NCBI GenBank assembly: GCA_949152475.1
Contig: OX424568.1
Location: 2,951,667 to 3,015,666 of the forward strand
Direction: 5' to 3'
Source: Terebella lapidaria
Lineage: Eukaryota; Annelida; Polychaeta; Terebellida; Terebellidae
DNA length: 64,000 bases
Every line of letters starts with the position of its first letter. Position 1 is the first letter of the stretch. Of this stretch, positions 35,490-47,906 are shown piece by piece. Both the position numbers and the translations under genes were made by a program. The notes beneath the pieces were generated by a model that ran no database searches, was not told where the DNA came from, and saw nothing but the letters and a program-made list of their open reading frames with translations.

Positions 35490-38400
35490 TCAAGCTGAAG
35501 TGAGCCATCTCCGGGGGTTGTTGACGAGAATGTGATCCAATGTTTCCTTGGCAACGCCTCGATCTATCATCATTGGTACAACCGTCTCCAGAATGTGGGC
35601 GTAACCATGGCCACCGTACCGTACCTGTGGTTATCGGATTCATTGCACTGCAATATTTAGACTGCCAAAGGTTACGAATTCTCATAAACACTGAAATAGA
35701 TCTACAAAACAAAGAAACGAAATCAAACTGACCAGACGGTGTAAAGTGTGTATATCTTGCGACATGATAACTTGGTCCAGGAATCCACCCTCCAAGAGCC
35801 ACTTGATTCTCGCAACACGCTGGGCATCACTCGGCATATCTACGGTAGATAGCTGGTACCGTGAGGTTTCCACCCCGAAAAGATCGTACTCACAGTAACA
35901 ACCCGTACCAGCGAACTCCAAAATTTGCTCCTTTGTCATCAATGTACCTGCGATAGAGGTGAGAGATTGAAATTAGACACCATATGGTCATAAACGAAAT
36001 CTACCCAGGCCAGTCGATGTTTCGTGTAAGAGGGAAATGTATAGTAGGCCTACTGCTGTGCCGTCCGGGCACCATGATTGTGGTGTCACTACTTGTGCCG
36101 TCCCAACTTGTCATAACGCTACACTACGTTGATGCGATAACTACTAGTACATGTATGGCGTGAAGATTACTCACGGTCTAAGTGAGACATGACTGTCCTG
36201 CGGACGTTACCCCCAGCCTCCTGGAAGACTCGGAGGATCTCTGCTGGGGAGTCCGGGTGCCGCCCGGGGTGGATGATCACTGGGCACCCTCCCAGTGTCT
36301 CCTGGGTAATGGCCGCTGCCCGGACTGACTTCACCTCTCGGTCTGTACCAGGATATGGTGGGAATCATCAATTGTTCATTCAGTAGAGGGCCTCTATTTC
36401 ACGAGTACCGCCCGAAATCTATCAGAAGGTAATATCATGGTGACACACTTCCCCTGCCACAATAATATCCACACTTTATCGCACTAGTACACGTTCGTGT
36501 ATGGAGCAAAATTGCATTATATCACAGTTTATATCACAGTCAAAAGGGTTTATCTTTTGTCTTAGACTGCATAAAAACCAGTATTTACCAGAGAGTGGCC
36601 ACGAACAGCCGACCTCCCCGATGACACCACACTTGACTCCAGAGTCAGGGATACCCTGGGTAAGGTCCCGGGTCATCTCCTGTACTAGCCTCTCCTCGGT
36701 CCAGGAGTCATAGGCGAGCGGCAGAGACGGGCCCACATAGTAACCTGGGTGTGTGTGTGTGTGTGTGGGGGGGGGGGGGGGGTGGGTAGAATATATGAAT
36801 GAATTGTTAAGACATATAAATGAATTGTTAATGCATGTACGGTGACCACTGAAAATACACACGTCGTTTATTGTCAGTAATAAAGTATTAAACGGCATCT
36901 CTTCATAAATAGCTATACGTCTCGACTGGTATCTAGAGTGATGTCTATTTTTTTGCAACATGAGGGTAGTTGGTATTATTTTGCTAATTTACTGACACCC
37001 ACAGTACATGTAGTAACATAATGTAGCAATTGAGGTCGGAAAACAGGGACTTATAATAATATAATCGACCTGTTAGAGATCGACCCCTCCTTACTAGCAG
37101 ACGGCCTTGACATTGACCCCTAGAGTACGTGACATGGTAACAAACCTGGACAAACTGGATGGAAAATAACTCAGACGGACATGCAGTCAGTACTTGTAAG
37201 GCTATAAGCAAGAACAACGAGCCGATCCAAATCACGCAATCGTGTACCAGTTAGGGCCTCAGATACAGGCACGACCCCAGATGCGACCAGAGGTGCTACC
37301 TAAAACACTACGCTAGGCGCTACCCAACGTGCAGCGCAATGTGCGAACCGATCTGGATACCATCGAGAGCAGGTCCAAATGGAACCGACATTAGAATCGT
37401 CATGCATGCACGCCATGGAGGACACAATACAGCACATGCAGCTGGCTATCAGCTGGATGAAGAGCAACATAACCACACAGCAGACAGCTGTGGCTGTGAC
37501 ATCTGGGGTGATAACTGCTAAGCAGACACCAGTGGTAGGCATGGGAGCGAGACCCTGGGTGACCACCAGATACTCCCCGTCACTAAAGTTGCTAATTTAC
37601 TGACTCCCAAGCATAACTACGACGACCACAGTGATTGTTATGCCTAGCATCAGAAAGCCAGCCAGACTGGTAGGACTGCCTATGCCCAATGTCAAAGACT
37701 ACCGAGTATCAAGCTACCTATCCATGACAATGCGCTGACCATCAGAATGCTGAATTATCCAGCCTAACTACCACCTTCATGATCACAACAAGTGTGTCAC
37801 ATCATCACCTCGATCATAGATACACCATCAAGCCACATAACATACCCGCGATTCAGACAGTGACATGTGCCATGACATCTGAGTATCAAACGCCACAACA
37901 GGAACTGTGACAATGACAACTGCCACGAACACCTTACATGTAACTACAGTAAATAGCTGCGGAAGACACATCATCACATGCCGACAAAATGCCAAATTGA
38001 TTTGAGTGGTATGAGAAAGTGACACAATGGACTGAGCGGGAGAAAATAGCATGGCTTCGAATACGCTGCATGGGCGCACCTACCGACTCAACCAGAAACT
38101 GCTCGTGACCATAATGGCGGCTGACCTGAAGATTGACCTGCTTGCCCTCTGGGAGCCTGCCCCATGGCACACCCTCTGAAGCGCCACTTAAAGACCATCT
38201 GAAGCGAACGACGTGAACCCGCAAAGCAGTACTTCGAGAGACTGAGCTCTAGCGAACCGCGCCCTTTGTGAAGTGTCAGAAAAAAAAAGAAACCTGAATC
38301 CTGCAACAGTTCGTGCTTGGACAGCCATTGTCATTTGGGGACAAGGTGGTTTGTATTACCGCTATATGCTTGCTATGCAAGCGATCCGAACACCACTTGG

Positions 38401-41400
38401 CCAAGTGCTTCTGACTATGACGTGTTCCAATAAAAAATATGATGGAGCACGAAAAACAAGAACAATCAGTTAAACAACAACAATCGCAGGAACCAGAACA
38501 CACAACTCCCCGTCAACAACACTGCAACAAGAAAATGCAGCAAACTGCGGAAGACGACATTAGAGCTTGAGCACATCATCAGCACCACGACAGCTGAATG
38601 TATCTTACACAACGTTACCCCCCCCCCCCCCCCCAAAGAAAAACAGAAGCCATAATTTTATCCCCTACATGATTCCAATTAATTTCCGTATACCAGGATG
38701 AAAAACATGGCCTACTTCATTCATATTACTAATAAGTAAACATTTATTTTAAAATCGATCAATGGAACAGATACGCCTGAACCTCACTAAAATATCCTCA
38801 AAGCATTGGAAATTATGAGGAATATCTGCATCTGATATCATCAGATATAGCCTAACACATGCCTTTACTGGGCAAATTAAAATACCAGTTAAGACTTCGC
38901 AATCCAACACAGAACAGAACACCAGCTTAATTGTCATTTTATAAAATATGTCAAATTACGGTAAATGTAGCCGTGGCATCGCAGACGAATCGTTGTGTTT
39001 ACTTCATAACACCAAAAATGTCCACACGCAGATGCCCACATGCATGTATGCATGCACGAATTGCTGAACAGAAATTGTGTTCCAAAGTACGCGTGATTGT
39101 GGTGAAATTTGCTTTGCATTCTGGGAACGTCAATTTCCATCGGCTCCGCCATTTCGGGACGTTTTTAGATAATTTGAACATTTTACGTAATTTTCTCAAA
39201 CCTAGCACATCGATTCATGCCTGATATATCTGTGGAATAGTCAAAGTTTCCCATCAATTCGAGAGATTTTATGTCAAGGACGAAGAAAATCCTCATTTGA
39301 AGTTGGTATCTAAACGTTTACATGCCAAAACATGCGTCGATAGGTTGGCGTGAAACCTCCATAAAAAGTCAGCACATAGACATGTAGAGGGTTGGGGGCT
39401 TCGCCCCCAACGCTCTAATGTCAAAAACCAGCATGATGCCTCCCAAAACTCTGCCGTCAAAGTGGTAGAGGAAGATGCTGATGAGCAGTCAAATATGCTC
39501 CATGCAAACGCATGTCCTGACTGCCAACCCCATCCTGACCACGAAACTGAACAACGTGACTCCGCAATAACTGCTTGAACAGACCAGCGAGAAACCTGAC
39601 AAGATCACCGATGACAACACGACACCCATCTTAAGGACAAAAGATCTGGGCCACTTCCACTCTCGGTAAGGTATGTTGTACGTCAACAACACAAAATCCA
39701 ACAGTGATTGTCCCATCCCGGCTGACGAACTCGACAGAAATGTGCTACCCGGGCATATCGTAGATGTTAGAACTGCAAAACACATGCCTGCAGGTGACTC
39801 CCAACCTTGATCGGAAACGAGCACCAGCTGTTTTGGATAGTGGTGTGCAACGGTCACTGATCCGCTAAGACCTGTTACAACATCTCCCAGCACAGCGGCA
39901 CAAACGCCCGACACAGTAGTATCAGCATCTGAGATATCAAAGGTGGCACATCACTAGTCGAAGGAGTGATCAACATACTGATCCGAATTAGCTCCAAAAG
40001 CATACAAGTCACCTTCTTTGTGGCACTCATTCCCGACATCATAATCCTGGGAATAAACTTCATGGTGAACATGCAAGTCACACCTGATTTTGCGAAAGTA
40101 ACTATAAAAAAAGGAAAAGTCAGTAGCTTCTGTATACATGGCCATATGATGCGCTATTACAATACTGCCCCGCAGCAAGGCAATCATGAAATTGTTCCGA
40201 TCTCCAGAGTGAAAAGCAGGAAAGTAGCCTATCAATGATTGTGGAAGCACTCGCAGACTTCACGATCACCAGAGACCTAGTGATGGACCAGCCTCTCGTG
40301 ACCAGACAAAGCACCTAATGTGGATCCAGCGGAAGGGAAAGACCACCACATTGACCCCCCACCATGTACCTCTGAGAAATGATACACTGTGCTGGTCTAA
40401 CCGGCGAACAAAAAATGGGTGCTCTGAATTCATCCATTGATAACAAGAATTCTTCATGTCACCGGATGCATCTCTCGGACACATGACAGTCGTGAAACAC
40501 TAGATCAACACAGGATCGGCAGCACCAATCAACCAGCAACAGTGCCAGATCCCACAGTCACAACAATACATCAACAACGCAAAATGCTCCGATTTTACAG
40601 ATCAACCTTGTCAGGAAAAAAACGGCCAAGTACACTTTTGTATTGACTATCAACTTCCCAATGACATCACAAGAAAAATCTCTTACCCACTGGATTCCCA
40701 ACATACAGGTACAAGAAACGCACACCTCACTAGCGGGATCATAGTACTTTTCAGCCCTGGACCTTGCTCCGGATAGTGACAGGTTGAAGTGTACCCAGAG
40801 GACCTACCAAAGACTGTTTTGTGATCCGTAAGGGCTGTACTCATTCAAAATCATGCCGTTTGGACTGAGTAACACACCCTCCAACCTGTCTCATGGAGAC
40901 TATACTTCCCTGTAGAGATGTATGTGTTACCTGGACGACATGATCGTGTATGGGAACTCATTGGACCAAGCCCTCGAGTACCTTGAAGCCTGCCTGGCTT
41001 AGATCCAAGAGTCCATGCTGCATTCATGAGTGTTTAAGTGTGAATTCTTTAAGTGAGAAATCCTCTTCCTTGGATCCATCGTGAGTGGCCAAGTAAGTCG
41101 AGTCGACATGTATGCTTCATCTACGACTGGACAACACCGTGTACCATCACCAATGTCCAGTCATTCCTAATTTGCAGTAACTACCACCACTGGTTTGTGA
41201 AAGATTACGCCCATGTGGAACTTATGCCAGGCAATCGAGCCTTAGTGTGGGAAGAACATCAGAGAATGACTTCGAAGAGCCCTCATGCAAGCGTCCAGTT
41301 CGTGCACCACGCCAGAGGCTTTGTCGTAGGAGGAGCACGGTTTCAGATATTCGGCGGAATACAACAGACAAACATCACTCATCATTCAGTGATGACTCTT

Positions 41401-44400
41401 CCATACGAGTGTAAAGTGACAGATCATGAATGGAGTGGATAGCACAGTGGATAAGGCGCTGGTCTCGTAACGTAAAGGTCATGGGTTCGAGAATCAGGCT
41501 GGACCACTGAGTTATTTCACTAACATCCTTAGGCAAGGTGTGCACCAATAATTGTCTATCTCTACCCACGATTGAATGGGTACCGGTCATTCAATAGGAT
41601 GCTATAGTGTGGTGCCGGATTGTGGCAGATGTGTAGTAATTCTAGACTGGGGTGAAGTGTACAGCACCCTTGCTTAGAGCTACGTTCTATTAAGGAGCGC
41701 TTAATAAATGCTAACTTTATTTTTTGCAACTGGCCCCGGGCACATAGCAAAATTAGGTACAAAATCAACTCATGAAGAAGTACAGACAGGGGATAAGGTT
41801 AAATATATTGCAGTCGATAACTCTGGACTGGGTGGTGGAACCACAAGTTACCTGTCCCAAGGATGACATTGACGCCACTCTCACGTGCAATCCTGGACAC
41901 ATCCGCCACATTCCGGTGTAAGCCGAAGGTCGAGTTCTCTACCAGCGTTCCACCGCCTGCTGCCTGGCAACAAACATATACTACCCACTGGGTTACTTAC
42001 TACGGGACAGACCACTGATGAGAGATGTTACATGTAGCATTGCCGTCAGAGTTCCGGTTTTTTCAACGGACTATATTTCTAATTCTAAATTTACTCTATA
42101 TGGCAGAGCTTCTAACGTGTAACTAATACGTTAAATGTGGAGTTGAGTGCTATCCTTTTTTAAAAGAAGAACGAGACAATCAGAGATTGCAGACCCTCGC
42201 CCTTCAGATTTAGTCACTAAAATTAGGCGATAATTGAGAGTTTTGGTCTTAAGACCATCGGGGTTGTACGCCATACGATTGGGAATTGGCCAAAGAAAAA
42301 TACAAAAATAGGTTGAACATTTAATATTGATTAGAACCGGAGTTATAGTCAATTATGTGATTTTATTTTTTCAGTTGCCATGGCAACCGTTTTCACCCGA
42401 TTTTGGCAAAATTTGAAAGGGACTGAGCCATTACCATAGCAGTCCAGCCCTATAAATTTCAAATCTATCGAACCGTTTGCCTTTGAGTTATGAGCGCAGA
42501 CATTTGCACTGAAACGTCGCTGGCCAAAAATAACCGAAATCGTGACCCCAAATTTTTCGACATACGGCGATAATGGAGAGTTTTCGTCGTACGACCATCG
42601 GTCGTACACCAAACGATCGGGAATTGGCCAAAGAAAAATACAAAAATAGTTGGAAAAATTAATATCAAATAGAACCGGAGTTAGAGCCAATTATGTGATT
42701 TTTTCCTTTTTCCGTTGCCATGGCAACCGTTTTCGGCAAAATTTTGAAGGGTCTGAGCCACCATCATAGCACTCTAGTTCTATAAATTTCAAATCGATCG
42801 GACCGTTTGCCTTTGAGTTATGAGCACAGACATTTGCACTGAAACGTCGCTGGCCAAAAATAACTGAAATCGTGACCCCCAATTTTTCGACATCGGGCGA
42901 TAATGGAGAGTTTTCGTCGTACGACCATCGGTCGTACACCATACGATCGGGAAATGGCCAAAGAAAAATACAAAATTAGTTAGAAAAATTAATATCGAGT
43001 AGAACCGGAGTTATGGTAAATTATTGATTTTACATTTTCCGTTGCCATGGCAACAGTTTTCGTCCGATTTTGACCAGATTTGAGGAGGACCGAGCCACTG
43101 AGATACCGCTTCATCCCTATAAGTTTCATGTTGATCGGACCATTCTCCTTTGAGATATGCGCGCGGACAGACAGACAGACAAACAAACAGACATACAAAC
43201 GGACAGACCCAATTGCAATACCCTCTGCCCCTATCGGGGCGAGGGTAATTAAATGTTATTTGTTGTTCACAGAAGCAAAAGTAAAAAAAACACATTCGAA
43301 CTCTGCATGTTTCATACATGTAGATGTATATTCGTGTATTTTATATGCACTGGCACGTGGTTGGATCTTTTTCGAAATGGAATATGGGAAATAACTGTTT
43401 GACCTAGACTGGACCCGAAATATGTACTAGTATACATGCCCATGTAAGTGAGTGTGAACCATTCATTGCACAAGTTTTGCTGACCTTGAAAAGTTTGACA
43501 TCATGAAGAACATCATCAGGAACTGCGTTTAGTCTCAAGTTGAACTTATGACTGAGCCTGCACAAAACGCCAAATTGAGACTCGTAATGGCATGACATAA
43601 CAACAAAATAATAAATATTTTACTTTATTCCCATGAAATCTTTTGTGCACCATATAATTTTGTATCTGGAAGGACGCACTTACGGGTGTTGTCTGATCCA
43701 GCCTGAGTTTTCAAGTGTGAATGGCATGGTGCTGCGCCATGTCTGGTCTTCTGTAGGTGGTACGTAAGTCACATCAAAAGACATCGAGAGGTGTTCATGG
43801 CACTGCGTCACTCCGAGGTCGTCAGGGGCAACCGGACCCAGCACTGCAATAAGAAAAATGGACGTCTTGATTTCCACAAAGTGAAATGTCAGAGATATAT
43901 CTCCGTAGAACTGTTATAAGGGGCCGGTCAATATTGATCAGGTGGGTGATGGTTGTAGGTTGGAGTGGTCATACTTTTATTTTCAACATAATTGGGCGGG
44001 TCTCATATTAATTCCAGTACATTCACTGATTGAAATATACCAGGAAATTCATCCGTTTGCCAGATTATTAGTGAAGATACAGTTCAGTCAAAACCAGATC
44101 ATACATCCAGGAACACCCTGATGGTAAAAATGCATAGATGATCCTGGATGGTTGATCATATGAACGCTCTGCACCGAATCCTTGACATCCCAGATCATCT
44201 CTGGACCCTACACAGGAGCACTACGACTGACCATGGCATCAACACGTGCATGTTAATCCAGATCAACAGGGCACTGCCACAGAATGTCCATGGACAACCT
44301 CATACCACCCGGACCAACATGTCAATACTTAGGATGAATCTAGAGATTTGGAACCAGAAGCAATGAACCCAGACCAGCATGTCAGAATCGTTAATTATCC

Positions 44401-46227
44401 TTGATGAGCTATGGACTGTCCCGGGCCGCCTTTGGAGCAAAATTATTCTTTCCAGGTTACTCAGGATTACAAAATATTCCTGGATGTTTGGGTTTCGTTG
44501 GGGTCTCGGATGACCCAAACAATTCTGATCACGATTGTATTATCGGCTGGTTGGCAGGACTATGATATATACATGTACAATCGCAGACCACCGATTGTAT
44601 GTGTACGGGACATTATGAACCCATCATGGAACCAGCAAGGATCTGACCCAATTAAGGCCGGCAAAATATCAGTCCAGAACGGCCTGATTCACCAACTCTT
44701 AACCTCTCGTCACTGATACATGTCGTATATGTGACAAAGCCCGTTTTTCCTGAATTGCTCTGGGATCCAGTTAGTCCATGTAGCGTTATGACGTGGTGTG
44801 CGCGAGTAATGACACCACGGTTATGATGCTGCAATGTGGGCGGATTTATAAGACATTCGGTGACACTCCTGTAATGGGCTTTATCGTGGGGTCGCCGAAC
44901 CCTACAGTCCATAAAGAAGGAATCAGTTTTTAACTTTGGAGTTCGGACCTACATGTATGTTTGTGAACGATTAAGTAATGGTTGAATTAGTTCTCATAGA
45001 TGTTTTATTCCACCGAATATTAAGTCAATGAATGAACTGAATAACCTAGGTTGTTTCAAGAGGGCTCGGAAACGGTGGGTTGTGGAGCAAAACTGAAAAA
45101 TTAATGCCAGTTCTGGGGAACGTTATCCTGGATTTACATGTACGTTTACATATATATGTCAAATATCTTCACGATGTTCTGGTTGAAACTTGCCCTCGGC
45201 ATCTAGTAAAAAAATAGCCCAAAGGCTAAGATAGGTCACCGGACAGTTTTGGGTTGGCCATGACAGGTAACAGACCTTGAGATTTACCAATCAATGTTAT
45301 CAGTGTGAACACATCTAGATTTATCAATCCGGGTCATCTGTGTGAACTTCAATGTCACCATTACATGTATGTGTGCGGCATTTGATTTTCTATATGTTCA
45401 TAATACAAAGATATATCTGGGTGCAAGCATTTAGGTCGCTCAGGCCAATTTACACATTACGAGTCAGACATTTGCTCTCAAGGTCATCTGAGGTCATTTT
45501 CAAGATCATCATTAGTTGTGCCATATATGTCTCCCTATATGTTCATAATGCAAACATAAGCTCTATCTGCAAGCATTTCATCTGTAGAGGCAAATCTGGA
45601 CATTTTTTTTATCCAAAAATGGATGTTTTGACCTTTCAAGGTCATCGAAGGTCATATTTAAGGTCACCACACAAATCGCCATCTATGACTTCCCATGAAA
45701 AAAAAAAACAACATCACCCAATTAATAATGACCGACCCGTGATACGTGTATTAGTCGAGATCCGAACTGTTCCAGAGGGGAATTCACGATTTGGAGATGG
45801 GGGGCGGGGGGATCTTTTCATGTTGGCAAGGCCATTGCGGGATGCCTATCACTGGTCAGCATACATCTTGGGACATGACGGCATTGCTGGGGCTAATTGT
45901 TTGACACTATATTTGCAGATTATACAACGATCACAGTATTATATGATGTGTTTCCTACAACTGTGTTGACAGGATTTGCAAAACGGGACAGGGGGCCTAC
46001 GCCAATTTGAACGTGTGAAACCGGACCGTCTAGTCGATAATCGTAGCCACTACATCATCAGAGATGCTTGGTAACAGAGGTACATGTAACAGTCAAGTGA
46101 AGTCATTATGCCGTTTTATAGCAATACCTCATATACGAATCTAATTAGCCTAAATAGAGGTGTGTTGTTAACTATAGTGGTGATCGAATAAAAAATACTC
46201 ACCAGTTTGTATTTTACCAGCATCCAT
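35490..46227 (-). CDS. PTER: Phosphotriesterase-related protein, copy 2 (PTER-2)
   Basis: Minus-strand exons 46203-46227, 43684-43843, 43485-43557, 41852-41963, 36589-36744, 36175-36342, 35733-35947 and 35490-35624 have exactly the same lengths and phases as PTER-1 and give 347 residues. All metal-site motifs are kept (CHEHLSM, GEVGCSW, VIIHPGR, MSHLDR, SQDIHT). Exons 5-8 and introns 5-7 still align closely with copy 1, so the duplication is fairly recent. Differences include YYVGPSLPL for FYVSASLPP and SGR to PGR. Introns 1, 3 and 4 have swollen with repeats (intron 4 is 5.1 kb against 0.3 kb). The gene looks functional; the metal site predicts the same amidohydrolase chemistry, with possible substrate drift. 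Confidence 0.94.
37000..41430 (+). mobile_element. Decayed Ty3/gypsy-type retroelement fossil in PTER-2 intron 4
   Basis: Scattered plus-strand matches to gypsy pol appear in the right order: a protease-tail-like stretch near 40.0 kb, reverse-transcriptase signatures (a CIDY-type block, an MPFGLSN block near 40857 and a YLDDMIV block near 40928) and the RT/RNase H connection near 41.15 kb. A gag-like region probably lies at 37.4-38.5 kb. It is old and heavily broken, with many interruptions. LTRs were not identified. Its orientation is opposite to the host gene. Confidence 0.7.
41433..41730 (+). mobile_element. tRNA-derived SINE
   Basis: The A box TAGCACAGTGG-ATAAGGC near 41440 and B box GGTTCGAGA near 41480 form a tRNA-like head. 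The body and a tail ending in GGAGCGCTTAATAAATGCTAAC with T-rich sequence follow. It is a different family from the SINE at 15249. It lies directly downstream of the retroelement fossil in PTER-2 intron 4. Confidence 0.8.
42180..43250. repeat. Tandem array of about 330-bp units with RFX X-box palindromes, PTER-2 intron 3
   Basis: Three units, spaced 340 and 327 bp, each carry GTTGCCATGGCAAC (42374-42387, 42714-42727, 43041-43054) followed by shared blocks such as AATGGAGAGTTTTCGTCG and GGCCAAAGAAAAATAC. The array ends in a (GACA)n-rich tail and CCCCTATCGGGGCGAGGG near 43160-43250. It has no coding capacity; the antisense open frames are repeat by-products. Confidence 0.88.
43917..44030 (+). 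repeat. G-rich short interspersed repeat, copy 1
   Basis: It begins GGGGCCGGTCAATATT and continues with TGGAGTGGTCATACTT and TTTTCAACATAATTGGGCGGG. Related copies are at 54874-55020 and, reversed, 56865-57013, with a partial one near 45715-45740. Lies in PTER-2 intron 1. Confidence 0.6.
44031..45205. other. PTER-2 intron 1 interior; nothing recognised
   Basis: No exon-like or repeat-family signature was recognised between the G-rich repeat and the AAGGTCA-type repeat. Confidence 0.45.
45206..45710. repeat. AAGGTCA-rich interspersed repeat, copy 1
   Basis: Shared blocks with 54584-54870 and 57014-57330: GACCTTGAGATTTACCA, TATATGTTCATAATGCAAAC, CTCTATCTGCAAGCATTTC, and repeated TCAAGGTCA-type motifs. 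The 205-codon open frame across 45352-45969 has no recognisable similarity and lies in repeat sequence, so I do not call it a gene. Confidence 0.7.
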
Positions 46228-46874
46228 GGTTGACAGTAATATCACTAGTATGATCTACTAGTATAGGCCTGTGTTATCAGCCAAGACTATCTGATATCAT
46301 TCGAAATGCTGCCGCGTTGCGTGTCCTGTCGATTTGTAGCCTACATCTGTGTGCGCCCTAATAAATCACACAATACAGCGAGGTTGTGAAGACCTTGAAG
46401 TCCACAAACCAGAACTCTACAGTTCAAATGGAGTATCTCACATCATAGCGTGAAACAAACATAGGACCAATGGTCCTGTGAGTCACTGGTGGTCAGTTAC
46501 ACATTTCGTCAATATATATTCACATTGGGAAGGCAGAGGATTGTAATTTACAGCATCAAGTTGGTGACAAATTTTGAATTTGGCAAGCACCGTTCAGTGG
46601 GGAAAATCTTAATCATAATTACTCGGTATGAAAAATTAGCCCAAAAGCTATGATAGTGTAGCGATTTTGCCCAAAGATCGCGGCAGGTGGTTCTTTGTTA
46701 AACACTCTGGTTTTACGGCCTTTGTTTTGGACGCGTCTGTTCGAAGCACGCGCTGCCTAGCAACGCTCTCCAACTCTCTCGCCCAGTAAGCTATAACAAT
46801 GGTCTTACGTCATCTCCTTCGTTTTTCGTGCTCTGGGGTATAAATACTCTGGAGGCGTTTTGGTCTGTGAAGTT

Positions 46875-47906
46875 TGTAAGTTTGTCCCTCTGTCACAAAC
46901 TCACATCAGGTACTTGACAGTTAACAGTTATGTCTTTGCTTCTCAAAGTAATTCTGGTCACTGCACTGCTCATCTCTGCATGGCATGTTCCTTGGAATAA
47001 TCCGTAGTTTAAGTAACCATGAGTAACGCAACAACACAGTTTTAGGATAGATATCAAAATCTGATTTATTAAAATATTCACCCCGCTTTTATATCCTTCA
47101 CATGTATCCCTGTCATGGGCCGACCCCATCCCACTAACCAATGTGCTTGCTCGATCACAAATTAGGGGAGGAGCCACCCTAGACAGCCTCAAGGTGATTC
47201 AACTCGTAGAACCCTGGCGGCCCTGACAGGACAGTGCCAGGCGATATTGAACCATCTATCATTGGTCACCATACAGTCTGACCCAGCTGACGCCAAGCCC
47301 CCACACACTTACAACATGATAAAACCGGCCATCGGGTGAATAGGAATGAATAGCAAATTCAAATACATCAATGGTGTCCCAGTACATCGAGATAATCCCC
47401 GCTGTGCATTTAACGATAACAGTCACTAGGTATCCGGATTGTATTTAATTAAGGTGTCAAGTTAAGTCCCTGAGAGGCAGGTCATCGGTCTGACTAGTTC
47501 CACTGGTGTGTTAGCGAGCAGCTTGTAACAAGAGCAGGTGTATCTTGGATCGTGGGTGATAAGGTGCCATGCTGAGAGATGATGTCATCCTCGGGGAATC
47601 GTCTGTCGGTTGTCGTTGTGTCTGCATGCGCTTGTCTGGTCCGGGAAGTACATCTGGAGGCAGCGGGGGTCCACACAGCAGGGCTCTGATCATCATTTCA
47701 TCAGTCCTGAAACAAGGAGATAACACGCAAGAGATATGTCCATACATGTGATCTAATCTAAATTAATTACCATGTGTAGGGAATTGGCGAGTTAGAATAT
47801 TTGAAAGTGAATTTTGTTGGGAATAGTATTATTATTATATACTTACCATAATTCATAATAGCTAGGAATCTAAATATACTTATCCGGGCCGTGGACGATC
47901 CTTACA
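46875..47906 (-). repeat. 3' LTR of the Ty3/gypsy element
   Basis: Direct repeat of 53062-54093 at a constant offset of 6,187 bp. TGTAAG/CTTACA termini. A purine-rich tract lies immediately internal to it in minus sense. Confidence 0.95.

Noticed and set aside
39489-39914. 141-codon minus-strand frame in PTER-2 intron 4
   Set aside because: It overlaps the decayed plus-strand gypsy fossil; the frame is antisense to it and unsupported.
42131-43319. Antisense frames of 65-113 codons in PTER-2 intron 3
   Set aside because: The same translated strings recur with the roughly 330-bp tandem period, so they reflect the repeat.
45352-45969. A 205-codon open frame on the plus strand
   Set aside because: It crosses the AAGGTCA-rich repeat, has no domain or coding bias I can recognise, and has no splice or neighbour support. 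Most likely chance.
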